Of a stretch of 15,067 bases of DNA, positions 6,258 to 12,569 are shown piece by piece. The notes under the pieces are model-generated. The model ran no database searches, was not told the origin of the DNA, and saw only the letters and a list, made by a program, of their open reading frames with translations. Within the stretch, counting starts at the first letter, position 1, and the number at the start of each line of letters is the position of its first letter. Source of the DNA: an uncultured Clostridia bacterium (GTDB lineage: Bacteria; Bacillota_A; Clostridia; Christensenellales; Aristaeellaceae); assembly GCA_947165745.1 (NCBI GenBank), contig CAMVBO010000010.1, positions 1 through 15,067 of the forward strand, given 5' to 3'. Made by a program: the position numbers and the translations under genes.

Positions 6258-6294
6258 AAAAGTCCGAAACCCATGTGGTTTCGGGCTTTCTTTT
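6258..6294 (+). terminator. Intrinsic terminator of tRNA-Pro
   Basis: GTCCGAAACC (6262-6271) pairs with GGTTTCGGGC (6277-6286) including a G-U pair, flanked by an A-run and followed by TTTCTTTT. It begins a few bases after the CCA end of the tRNA. Confidence 0.85.
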
Positions 6295-6309
6295 GCCTAT
6301 GACAAACAT

Positions 6310-6338
6310 TTGCATCTCCGCGTTCCTTGTGCTATTAT
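6310..6338 (+). promoter_or_regulatory. Probable promoter of the secreted bead protein gene
   Basis: -35-like TTGCAT (6310-6315), a 17-bp spacer and -10 TATTAT (6333-6338) with an extended TGC in front. It lies about 40 bp before the ATG at 6377. Confidence 0.55.
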
Positions 6339-6376
6339 AGCATCAGCAATCATCACACAATCGGGAGGGGCACACC

Positions 6377-6967
6377 ATGAGGAAGCTGTTGGTCGTGCTG
6401 CTGGCGCTGGCGATGCTGTGCGCCGGGGCGCAAGCCAGCGGGATCGACGCCGTGTTGGACTATGTGCAGGGCACGCTGGCGCTGAAGCCCGAGACCGCCG
6501 AACAGGCATTTGTGAACGACGCGCTGAACCTGATCGTGGATGGTGACCAGGCGCTCATCACCTGGACTGATTCGGAGCGATCCCTGGCCTATGGGCTCAC
6601 CGGCCCAGCGGATTACATGGCCGAAATCTATGTCCAACTGGTTCCGCTGGCGGCCTGGGACACCTGCGCGCTGTATGAAAATGAAGCGCGGGTGCTGGTC
6701 TACGACCACACGGAAGGCGCTCCCGCCGATTCCGCCGCCTCCTATGATGAATACGCCGCGTCCGTCGCGGCCCGCTTCGCCCCCGATGAACCTACGCAGG
6801 CCGAGGAGGGCAAGGACTACGTGTTGAACACCAACACCAAGCGCTTTCACTATCCCCACTGTCCCTCCGTCGATCAGATGAAATCGAAGAATCGCCAGTA
6901 TTACCACGGCACCCGGGATGATCTCATCGCCAGCGGCTACAAGCCCTGCGGCAACTGCAAACCATAG
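6377..6967 (+). CDS. Secreted protein of unknown function with C-terminal His/Cys bead domain
   Basis: 196 residues. An N-terminal signal peptide (MRKLLVVLLALAMLCAGAQA, cut near residue 20) predicts export. Residues 21-140 form a domain I do not recognise, rich in Ala, Asp and Glu. Residues 147-196 form a compact bead: YVLNTNTKRFHYPHC, then GTRDDLIASGYKPCGNCKP, with H158-x3-C162 and C191-x2-C194 as a likely zinc or structural metal site. Similar tails are, from memory, common at the ends of clostridial secreted nucleases and other surface proteins, where they are accessory rather than catalytic. No nuclease motif is visible here. The start is ATG 6377 with GGGAGGGG at 6363-6370. The large protein at 13536-15067 carries four related beads. 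A strong terminator follows the stop, so the gene is monocistronic. Confidence 0.8.
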   Translation: MRKLLVVLLALAMLCAGAQASGIDAVLDYVQGTLALKPETAEQAFVNDALNLIVDGDQALITWTDSERSLAYGLTGPADYMAEIYVQLVPLAAWDTCALYENEARVLVYDHTEGAPADSAASYDEYAASVAARFAPDEPTQAEEGKDYVLNTNTKRFHYPHCPSVDQMKSKNRQYYHGTRDDLIASGYKPCGNCKP

Positions 6968-6983
6968 AAGCGCAAATTCTCCG

Positions 6984-7005
6984 CCGCCCGAATGGGCGGT
7001 TTTTT
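6984..7005 (+). terminator. Intrinsic terminator after the secreted bead protein gene
   Basis: CCGCCC (6984-6989), loop GAAT, GGGCGG (6994-6999), then six T residues. It isolates the gene upstream from the LexA-flanked promoter that follows. Confidence 0.88.
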
Positions 7006-7021
7006 GTGTCTTGTATTTTAT

Positions 7022-7035
7022 CGAATATTTGTTCG
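7022..7035. promoter_or_regulatory. LexA (SOS) box, upstream copy
   Basis: CGAATATTTGTTCG fits the Firmicutes LexA/DinR operator CGAAC-N4-GTTCG with one mismatch in the ten half-site positions. It lies just upstream of the -35 element of the sigma-factor gene. Confidence 0.72.
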
Positions 7036-7044
7036 ATTTTGGGG

Positions 7045-7073
7045 TTGAATTCTGAAGAAATGTGTGGTATAAT
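7045..7073 (+). promoter_or_regulatory. Promoter of the sigma-factor gene, flanked by LexA boxes
   Basis: -35 TTGAAT (7045-7050), 17-bp spacer, -10 TATAAT (7068-7073) with an extended TGG in front. The start would be near 7080, immediately before the downstream LexA box. Confidence 0.82.
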
Positions 7074-7084
7074 CGTCCCATAAT

Positions 7085-7098
7085 CGAACGGACGTTCT
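7085..7098. promoter_or_regulatory. LexA (SOS) box, downstream copy
   Basis: CGAACGGACGTTCT matches CGAAC-N4-GTTCG with one mismatch in ten half-site positions, and the R-N-R-Y centre of the B. subtilis consensus as well. It covers about +5 to +18 of the predicted transcript, a typical position for repression. Its centre is 63 bp from that of the upstream box. Confidence 0.78.
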
Positions 7099-7125
7099 GT
7101 TTTAACTGGCACGGAGGTGAAGAAG

Positions 7126-7770
7126 ATGTACGAAGACGTCTATGAGCAGAACAAGGGGCTGCTGGTGATGATGGCAAAGCGATACGCGCGGGTTTGCGCG
7201 CTGGACCGGGCGGTGTCGATGGAGGATTTGATGCAGGCGGGGTGCATCGGGCTGATGAAGGCGGCGGACAGCTTCGACCCCTCGGCAGGCAAGAGCTGGT
7301 CCGGCTGGGCCTGCTGGCACATCCAGATGGAGTTCAACAGCGCGCTGGGCCTGCGCCAGGGACACTTCACCCGGCCCCACACCGGCGCGGCCACGCTGGA
7401 CAAGCCGCTGCGCGCGGACGAGGCCGACAGCGTGACGGCGGGCGAATTGCTGGCGGACGAGACGCTGCCGGACGCGGACGAGGCGATTCTGCGGGACGAG
7501 CTGCGCCGTGACGTGCGGGCCGCCGTGGGCCGGCTCAAGAGCGAGAGCCAGCGGCAGGTGGTGAAGCTGTGCAAGCTGGAGGGCTGGAGCTATCGCCAGG
7601 CGGCGGAACGGCTGGGCGTCAGCGTGGGCCAGGCCTACCAGCTGTTCTTCCGCGCCACCAACAACCTGGCCAGGGATCCCCGGCTGCGGGCGCTGGCCGG
7701 CCTGGGCGAGCGGGGCAAGACCGACGCCCGGCGCGGGTCCAAGGCCTTTCGGCGGGGTGTGAGCGGTTAA
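7126..7770 (+). CDS. Small sigma-70-family RNA polymerase sigma factor, predicted SOS-controlled
   Basis: 214 residues. Region 2 spans about 8-75: NKGLLVMMAKRYA, then SMEDLMQAGCIGLMKAADSF (31-50) and DPSAGKSWSGWACWHIQME, matching the 2.1-2.4 core of sigma-70 proteins (compare the familiar EDLxQEGxIGLxxAxxxFDP). Residues 98-125 form an acidic linker in place of a full region 3. Region 4 follows, with the helix-turn-helix LEGWSYRQAAERLGVSVGQA at 151-170. The C-terminal 25 residues are basic. It is not the RpoD housekeeping factor and not a classical ECF. Its closest general type is the alternative or phage-like sigma-70 proteins of Clostridia. The start is ATG 7126 with GGAGG at 7113-7117; the in-frame GTG 7117 overlaps that site. 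The promoter is bracketed by two LexA boxes. Its targets, and whether an anti-sigma factor exists, cannot be seen; none is encoded next door. Confidence 0.85.
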   Translation: MYEDVYEQNKGLLVMMAKRYARVCALDRAVSMEDLMQAGCIGLMKAADSFDPSAGKSWSGWACWHIQMEFNSALGLRQGHFTRPHTGAATLDKPLRADEADSVTAGELLADETLPDADEAILRDELRRDVRAAVGRLKSESQRQVVKLCKLEGWSYRQAAERLGVSVGQAYQLFFRATNNLARDPRLRALAGLGERGKTDARRGSKAFRRGVSG

Positions 7771-7833
7771 GACAGGATTGCTGAAAAGCGCAAGATGTGA
7801 AGGGGACGCGGGCGCAGGGGCGGCGCCGCCTTT

Positions 7834-9198
7834 CTACTGTCCGCGCTCCTTCCTCGCCTCCGCCAACACCTGCCGGAGGGCGTGGGCCCTGTCCTGGCCG
7901 GAGAAGTGCAGCTGTCTGGCACGATCCAGCCAGCGGGCGAATTCCGGCCCGGGCTTCAAGCCCGCCGCCACGAGGTCCTTGCCCGTCACCATGGGCCGGG
8001 CCATCACCTGGCGATAGTCCTCCAGCCGCTCCCGCAGGAAGGTTTCGTTGGCCGGATCGTAGGGCATATCCAACTTGCCGGAGGCGTCCGCTCTGGAGAG
8101 CAGAATCAGGTCCTCCGGGCAGAGGCTCAAGTCGAACATGGCCCGGGTCTTTTTCTTTTTGGACCGGCACTGGGCCAGCACGTTGGGCCGCATGTGCAGC
8201 CACATCATGTTTTTCGCGTACTCGATCAGCCTGGCATGGTTGGTCAGCCGCCGCAGCTGCCGTTCGCAGACGGGCAGGCCCGCCGTCTCGTGGCCGTAGG
8301 AGGTGATCTTGCCGTCCGGCTGGGTTTCCGTCACCAGCGGCTTGCCCAGGTCGTGGGTCAGCGCAGCCACCATGAAGCCCAGCGGCCACTGGGCACGATC
8401 CCGCAGCCCGGCGGCGCAGTCCAGCACCAGCATCGTGTGTTCGAACACGTCGCCCTCGGGGTGATAGACCGGGTTCTGCCGCACGCCGACGCAGGCCTCG
8501 ATTTCCGGGAAAAACTCCTTCAAATGGTCCATGCGCCGCAGCGCCCGGAAGAACACGGAAGGCTTTTCCGCCTTTAAAAGCGCCTTGCACAGCTCGTCGA
8601 ACACCCGCTCCACGGACAGCCGCGTCACGTCCATGGACGCGCACAGCGCCTCGGTGGCCGGGTCGATCTCCCCCGCCAGGCGGGCGGCAAACTGGCCCGC
8701 CCGGAACACCCGCAGGGCGTCCTCGGCGAAGGTCACGTCGTTCACATGGCGGATGCGCCGCGCGGCCAGGTCCGCCTGCCCGCCCCACAGGTCCACCAGC
8801 TCGCCGGTCAGCGCGTCCCGCAGCATGGCGTTGATGGTGAAGTCCCGGCGCATACTGGCCGCCTCGAAGGACAGGTTCGGGTCCACGGACACGTCAAAGT
8901 CGGTGTGCCGGTCGCCGGTGCGGCGCTCCTTGCGGGGCATGGCCACGTCGATGTTCGAGTGGGCCAGTCCGTATACGCCGAAGGACGCGCCCTTTTCCAC
9001 CACCTCGCCCAGCTTGGACAACAGCGCCTTCAGGGCCTGCGGCATCAGGCCGTAGACCTCCAGGTCGATGTCCTTGCAGGGAACGCCCAGCAGGCCGTCC
9101 CGCACGACGCCGCCCACAAACATCGCCCGGCCCCCGGCTTCCGCCGTTCGACGCGCGATTTCCCGTGCCAGCGCCATGTCCTGTTCAAACGTGTTCAT
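7834..9198 (-). CDS. cca: CCA tRNA nucleotidyltransferase / poly(A)-polymerase family protein with HD domain
   Basis: Class II nucleotidyltransferase that builds or repairs the 3' CCA of tRNAs; 454 residues from ATG 9198. Fingerprints: GGVVRD (29-34), catalytic D-x-D at 43-45 in KDIDLEVYG, third carboxylate D84, RRDFTINAM (117-125), and the nucleotide-selecting ED-x-x-R-x-x-R at 158-165. An HD phosphohydrolase domain follows (H253, H281-D282 in ALTHDLGKP), as in E. coli Cca and unlike B. subtilis Cca. An A-adding-only or poly(A) role cannot be excluded. Start choice: GTG 9207, ATG 9204 and ATG 9198 are all in frame. ATG 9198 has GGTGAT at 9203-9208 in front, though closely spaced, so I chose it. 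The predicted transcription start lies only a few bases upstream, so the message may be almost leaderless. It converges with the sigma-factor gene, and no convincing terminator is seen in the 63-bp gap. Confidence 0.9.
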   Translation of the reverse strand: MNTFEQDMALAREIARRTAEAGGRAMFVGGVVRDGLLGVPCKDIDLEVYGLMPQALKALLSKLGEVVEKGASFGVYGLAHSNIDVAMPRKERRTGDRHTDFDVSVDPNLSFEAASMRRDFTINAMLRDALTGELVDLWGGQADLAARRIRHVNDVTFAEDALRVFRAGQFAARLAGEIDPATEALCASMDVTRLSVERVFDELCKALLKAEKPSVFFRALRRMDHLKEFFPEIEACVGVRQNPVYHPEGDVFEHTMLVLDCAAGLRDRAQWPLGFMVAALTHDLGKPLVTETQPDGKITSYGHETAGLPVCERQLRRLTNHARLIEYAKNMMWLHMRPNVLAQCRSKKKKTRAMFDLSLCPEDLILLSRADASGKLDMPYDPANETFLRERLEDYRQVMARPMVTGKDLVAAGLKPGPEFARWLDRARQLHFSGQDRAHALRQVLAEARKERGQ

Positions 9199-9215
9199 TG
9201 CCATCACCGCTGGGT

Positions 9216-9244
9216 ATTATAACACTCCTTACACAAAATTTCCA
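9216..9244 (-). promoter_or_regulatory. Promoter of the tRNA nucleotidyltransferase gene
   Basis: On the minus strand, -10 TATAAT (9216-9221) with an extended TGT in front and a -35-like TGGAAA (9239-9244) at 17 bp. The predicted start is near 9209, only about 2-11 nt before the three candidate start codons. Confidence 0.65.
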
Positions 9245-9252
9245 CTCCATAG

Positions 9253-9280
9253 ATGAAAAAGCCGCATAATGTGCTATAAT
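9253..9280 (+). promoter_or_regulatory. Promoter of the CorC/HlyC-family gene
   Basis: -10 TATAAT (9275-9280) with an extended TGC in front; a weak -35 ATGAAA (9253-9258) lies at 16 bp. The start would be near 9287, about 43 nt before ATG 9330. It is back to back with the promoter of the nucleotidyltransferase gene. Confidence 0.65.
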
Positions 9281-9329
9281 GTAAGAAGTATTCCGTTTTA
9301 TTCGACCCAACCAAGGAGGATTTCCCCAG

Positions 9330-10649
9330 ATGGACGACCCGTTTGGTCCCAGTATCATCGCGCTGATTGCGCTTATCCTGGCCGCCATGGTCCGCGCCTG
9401 TGAGGCCGCCATTCCCTTTCTGGACGAGGGCGAGATCAACCGCAAGGCGGAGGAGGGCGACGTGAAGGCCCGCCGGGCACTGCGGCTGATCCGGCGCTCC
9501 GAGCGCGCCGAGTTCGGCGAATTCCGCATGGCCCACACGTTCCTGCTGTTGTGCGGGGCCGTGGCGGCATGGATCGCCTTCGCCGGCAGGCTGCCAATCT
9601 CCAGCCGCATCCTGGCCGGGGCCTGCGTGCTGATTCCCTATTCGCTGGTCGCCTTCATGCTGGCGGGCGTCATGCCCGGGCACCTGGCCGCCCACTGGCG
9701 GGAAAGCCTGTTCCACAAGGTCAGCGCCATCGGCGAATGGACGCTGGCGATCCTCTCCCCCGTCACGTGGCTGTCGCTCACGCTGGGCGCGCTGCTGCTC
9801 AAGCCCTTCAACATCAAGCCCGCGGACACCGGCGACGCCGTGACCGAGGAAGACATATTGCAGATGGTGGACATCGGCGAGGAGAAGGGCGCCATTGAGG
9901 CGGACGAGAAGGAGATGATCGAAAACATCTTCGAGTTCAACAACATGGACGCCGGCGACTGCATGATCCACCGCAAGGACATCACCGCCATCGACATCGA
10001 ATCGAGCGACGAGGAGATCCTCGCCACCATCCGGGAGAGCGGCCTGTCCCGCTTCCCCGTGTTTGAGGACAGCATCGACAACGTGCTGGGCATCTTGACC
10101 ACCCGCGACTGGCTGATCAGCCGCGTCGAGGGCGGCAAAACGCCGCTGAAGGACCTGATCCGTCCGGCCCACTTCGTGCCGGAATCCGTGCGCACGGACG
10201 TGCTGTTTCAGGAGATGCAGAGCCGCAAGCAGCACATGGCCATCGTGGTGGACGAGTACGGCGGCACCAGCGGGCTGATCACCCTGGAGGACCTGCTGGA
10301 GGAGATCGTGGGCAACATCTACGACGAGTTCGACGCCCAGGAGGAGCCGGAGATCACCCCCATCGGCGAGGGCCGCTGGCGCGTGTCCGGCTCGGCGGAG
10401 CTGGAAACCGTGGCGGAGGCGCTTCAGATCGAGCTGCCGGAGGACGAGGAGTATGACACGCTGGGCGGGCTGATCTTCAGCCGGCTCACGGAGATCCCCG
10501 CCGACGGCCAGCACCCCGTGGTGGAGTGCTTCGGCCTGCGCATCAGCGTGGAGGAGATCGCCGACCGCCGCGTGGAATGGGCCATTGTGGAGGTACTGGA
10601 CAAGTCGGAGGATGACCCATCCGAGGACGGCAAGGATACGAAGAATTGA
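9330..10649 (+). CDS. CorC/HlyC (CNNM) family membrane protein with CBS pair
   Basis: 439 residues of the hemolysin-C/CNNM family, proteins linked to magnesium or other divalent cation efflux. The N-terminal DUF21-type membrane part has hydrophobic segments at about 6-24, 68-86, 93-113 and 135-157. The linker VTEEDILQMVDIGEEKGAIE (171-190) and DEKEMIENIFEFNN (192-205) is diagnostic for the family. Two CBS domains follow: about 212-265 (MIHRKDITAI ... GLSRFPVFEDSIDNVLGIL) and about 278-332 (ending AIVVDEYGGTSGLITLEDLL), then the CorC_HlyC domain from about 345 (GRWRVSGSAELETVAEAL ... DTLGGLI). The acidic tail ends DPSEDGKDTKN. The start is ATG 9330 with AAGGAGGA at 9313-9320. It is followed by xpt with no visible promoter in between, so the two are probably co-transcribed. 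The transported ion is not provable from sequence. Confidence 0.92.
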   Translation: MDDPFGPSIIALIALILAAMVRACEAAIPFLDEGEINRKAEEGDVKARRALRLIRRSERAEFGEFRMAHTFLLLCGAVAAWIAFAGRLPISSRILAGACVLIPYSLVAFMLAGVMPGHLAAHWRESLFHKVSAIGEWTLAILSPVTWLSLTLGALLLKPFNIKPADTGDAVTEEDILQMVDIGEEKGAIEADEKEMIENIFEFNNMDAGDCMIHRKDITAIDIESSDEEILATIRESGLSRFPVFEDSIDNVLGILTTRDWLISRVEGGKTPLKDLIRPAHFVPESVRTDVLFQEMQSRKQHMAIVVDEYGGTSGLITLEDLLEEIVGNIYDEFDAQEEPEITPIGEGRWRVSGSAELETVAEALQIELPEDEEYDTLGGLIFSRLTEIPADGQHPVVECFGLRISVEEIADRRVEWAIVEVLDKSEDDPSEDGKDTKN

Positions 10650-10687
10650 GCGTGCGGAGTTTTACCGCGTTTGCGCTCCACACGCTC
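10648..10687 (+). repeat. Intercistronic stem-loop before xpt
   Basis: GAGCGTGCGGAG (10648-10659) pairs with CTCCACACGCTC (10676-10687) at 11 of 12 positions, with a 16-nt loop; it overlaps the upstream stop codon. No T-run follows, so it is more likely an RNA processing or stability element than a terminator. No purine riboswitch fold is recognised here. Confidence 0.55.
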
Positions 10688-10709
10688 ATCATCAAGGAGG
10701 GTTTTGTCT

Positions 10710-11279
10710 ATGGAACTCTTAAAGCGGAGGATCCTTGAAGAGGGCCGCGCGTTGAGCGAGCACGTGCTGCTGGTGGACTCGTTTTTGAACCACCAGGTGG
10801 ACGTGAACCTGATGAAGGCCATCGGCGAGGAGTTCGCCCGGCGCTTCGCGGACACAGGCGCCACCCGCGTCGTCACCATCGAATCTTCGGGCATCGCCCC
10901 CGCGACCATGACCGCCCTGGCCATGAACCTGCCCATGGTGATTATGAAGAAGTCCGTCTCCAGCATTTTGAAGGACAGCATCATCCAGCGGGAGGTGTTC
11001 TCCTTCACCAAGAACGCCCCCTACCTGCTGACGCTCAAGACCGATTTCGTGCACCCCGGCGACAGGGTGATCCTGATCGACGACTTCATGGCCAACGGCG
11101 AGGCGGCCTTCGGCGGCATCGCGCTGCTGGAGCAGGCCGGCGCCCGGGTGGTGGGCGTGGGCACCGTGATCGCCAAGGCCTTCCAGCCCGGCATGCGCAA
11201 GCTGCGCGCGGCGGGCTATCGCGTGGAGGCGCTGGCCCCCGTGAGCAGGATGGGCGAAGGCTTCATCGAATTTGAATGA
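10710..11279 (+). CDS. xpt: Xanthine phosphoribosyltransferase
   Basis: Purine salvage enzyme converting xanthine and PRPP to XMP in the cytoplasm; 189 residues, close to the family's usual 190-195. The N-terminus MELLKRRILEEGRALSEHVL and VDSFLNHQVDVNLM match Xpt; IESSGIAPATMTALAMNLPM (57-76) is the substrate-side loop; and the PRPP-binding loop is VILIDDFMANGEA (120-132). The start is ATG 10710 with AAGGAGGG at 10694-10701; in-frame codons further upstream lack a ribosome binding site. In B. subtilis xpt is paired with pbuX and controlled by a purine riboswitch. Neither is present here; it sits behind the CorC-family gene, from which it probably shares transcription. Confidence 0.94.
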   Translation: MELLKRRILEEGRALSEHVLLVDSFLNHQVDVNLMKAIGEEFARRFADTGATRVVTIESSGIAPATMTALAMNLPMVIMKKSVSSILKDSIIQREVFSFTKNAPYLLTLKTDFVHPGDRVILIDDFMANGEAAFGGIALLEQAGARVVGVGTVIAKAFQPGMRKLRAAGYRVEALAPVSRMGEGFIEFE

Positions 11280-11342
11280 TTGCCGGCGTCCGCGGATCAT
11301 TAATCGGACCGATCACAAAACGACACCAAGGAGGAATTATCC

Positions 11343-11606
11343 ATGAGCGGCGAATACACCGAGTTTCGCTATGACACCCAGCTGCTGATCGAGGGCGAGG
11401 GTCTGGACGAGGACGCCATCCGCGATCACTTCGAGACCGCCTTCAAGGGCGACTGCCTGCTGGCCGTGGGCGACGACGAGCTGATCAAGATTCACTATCA
11501 CACCAACGAGCCCTGGAAGGTGCTGGAATACTGCGCCACGCTGGGCGAGATTTACGACATCGTGGTTGAGGATATGGACCGGCAGTCGAGAGGGCTGCAG
11601 GGATAA
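11343..11606 (+). CDS. Stand-alone FakA/dihydroxyacetone-kinase-related domain protein
   Basis: 87 residues. EYTEFRYDTQLLIEG, GDCLLAVGDDELIKIHYHTN (36-55) and PWKVLEYCATLGEIYDIVVE resemble the C-terminal part of the fatty-acid kinase subunit FakA (the Dak1_2 domain, which in FakA carries GDSLVVVGDDxLVKVHVHT and binds the FakB partner side). The N-terminal kinase (DhaL) domain is absent, so it cannot be a kinase on its own. Proteins of this size called 'kinase to dihydroxyacetone kinase' occur, from memory, in Clostridia. The start is ATG 11343 with AAGGAGG at 11328-11334; a strong terminator follows. The role is unknown: a DegV/FakB-binding adaptor is a guess. Confidence 0.7.
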   Translation: MSGEYTEFRYDTQLLIEGEGLDEDAIRDHFETAFKGDCLLAVGDDELIKIHYHTNEPWKVLEYCATLGEIYDIVVEDMDRQSRGLQG

Positions 11607-11612
11607 TGCGTT

Positions 11613-11644
11613 GTGGCGGGGGCCTGTTTCCCCCGCCGCTTTTT
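11613..11644 (+). terminator. Strong intrinsic terminator before the hydrolase gene
   Basis: GTGGCGGGGG (11613-11622) pairs with CCCCCGCCGC (11630-11639) with one G-U pair and a 7-nt loop, followed by five T residues. One base later comes the AGGAGG of the next gene, so any transcript from upstream must read through this hairpin to reach it. Confidence 0.85.
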
Positions 11645-11658
11645 CAGGAGGTAACGAT

Positions 11659-12435
11659 ATGCGTCCGATCATCCAACTTTGGCCCAACGCCGAGGCCCCC
11701 TATACCGCCCAGTCCCCCGACCAGGCCCAGCCGACGCTGACGGCCTACGAAGCGCCAGGGGCGAAGATCGCCGTGGTGGTCTGCCCCGGCGGCGGCTATG
11801 TCTGCAAGGCCGACCACGAGGGCGGCCCGGTGGCCGAGCGCTTGAACCTGGAGGGCATCTCCGGCTTCGTGCTGGACTATCGCGTGAAGCCCTGCCACCC
11901 CATGACGCCCCTGACCGACGCCCAGCGGGCCATCCGCGTGGTGCGCGGCATGGGCGGCTATGACTACGTGGGCATTCTCGGCTTCTCCGCCGGGGCCAAC
12001 CTGGCCTGCAACGCCGCCACCCATTTCGACGCCGGCAACCCGGACGCCGAGGACGCCATCGAGCGGCTGTCCTGCCGGCCGGACTTCTTTGTGCCCTGCT
12101 ATCCGGTGGTCAGCTTCCACCATTACCCCAACATCGGCAGCGTGAACGCGCTGCTGGGCAATTTCGACGACATGAGCCAGCGCCGCTTCTTTTCGGCGGA
12201 GCTGAACGTGACCCATGAAACGCCGCCCGCCTACATCTGGCACACCGCCAACGACGACCTGGTGCCCGTGGAGAACAGCCTGATCCTGGCCGAGGCGCTC
12301 TCCCGCGCACAGGTGCCCTTTGAAATGCACATCTTCCCCGAGGGCCCTCACGGCATCGGCCTCGCGCCGGACTTCCCCGACGCCCGCCACTGGCCCGACG
12401 AATGCGCGAAGTTCATCAAGCGGGTCTGCAGATAA
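11659..12435 (+). CDS. Alpha/beta hydrolase (acetyl-esterase / BD-FAE-like)
   Basis: 258 residues, a compact serine hydrolase with no signal peptide, so cytoplasmic. The oxyanion-hole stretch is VVCPGGGYVCK (40-50), the nucleophile elbow is GFSAG (108-112, Ser110), the acid is D199 or D200 in HTANDDLVPVENS, and the base is His231 in EGPHGIGLA. The order and spacing match esterases of the BD-FAE/acetylxylan-esterase group that remove acetyl or feruloyl groups from sugars; the real substrate is not deducible. The opening LWPNAEAPY is typical of that group. The start is ATG 11659 with AGGAGG at 11646-11651, directly behind a terminator, and no separate promoter is obvious between them. A 42-bp perfect palindrome follows the stop. 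Confidence 0.88.
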   Translation: MRPIIQLWPNAEAPYTAQSPDQAQPTLTAYEAPGAKIAVVVCPGGGYVCKADHEGGPVAERLNLEGISGFVLDYRVKPCHPMTPLTDAQRAIRVVRGMGGYDYVGILGFSAGANLACNAATHFDAGNPDAEDAIERLSCRPDFFVPCYPVVSFHHYPNIGSVNALLGNFDDMSQRRFFSAELNVTHETPPAYIWHTANDDLVPVENSLILAEALSRAQVPFEMHIFPEGPHGIGLAPDFPDARHWPDECAKFIKRVCR

Positions 12436-12437
12436 AC

Positions 12438-12479
12438 CACGGGGCTGTCTCAAAACATATGTTTTGAGACAGCCCCGTG
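12438..12479. terminator. 42-bp perfect palindrome, terminator-like repeat
   Basis: 12438-12458 and 12459-12479 are exact reverse complements (CACGGGGCTGTCTCA... in both directions), giving a stem of about 19 bp in RNA with a tiny loop at CATATG. It starts 2 bp after the hydrolase stop. Only a short T-containing tail (TCTTTGG) follows on the + strand. It shares GGGCTGTCTCA/TGAGACAGCCC with the hairpin at 2987-3020. Confidence 0.75.
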
Positions 12480-12504
12480 TCTTTGGATAGCGCCCCGCAG
12501 CACA

Positions 12505-12540
12505 CCGGCCTTGGCACCGTGCCGGGCCGGCTATTTATTT
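12505..12540. terminator. Weak terminator-like hairpin between the convergent genes
   Basis: CCGGCC (12505-12510) pairs with GGCCGG (12525-12530), enclosing a GGC/GCC inner pair, and is followed on the + strand by CTATTTATTT. The stem is short and the T-tract interrupted. Apart from this and the palindrome, I see nothing else between the hydrolase and the next gene. Confidence 0.35.
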
Positions 12541-12569
12541 GGTTCATCCCTCAGCTTTACGTGAAGAAC

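Noticed and set aside
7117..7128. GTG at 7117 as start of the sigma factor
   Set aside because: It lies within the GGAGG ribosome binding site; ATG 7126 is spaced 8 bp from it.
7771..7833. Terminator between the sigma-factor gene and the nucleotidyltransferase gene
   Set aside because: GGCGGCGCCGCC at 7820-7831 is self-complementary but leaves no proper loop, and only TTTCT follows.
11566..11658. Longer N-terminus of the hydrolase starting inside the preceding gene
   Set aside because: The extension would run through the terminator hairpin and has no ribosome binding site; ATG 11659 has AGGAGG at spacing 7 and the conserved domain starts there.
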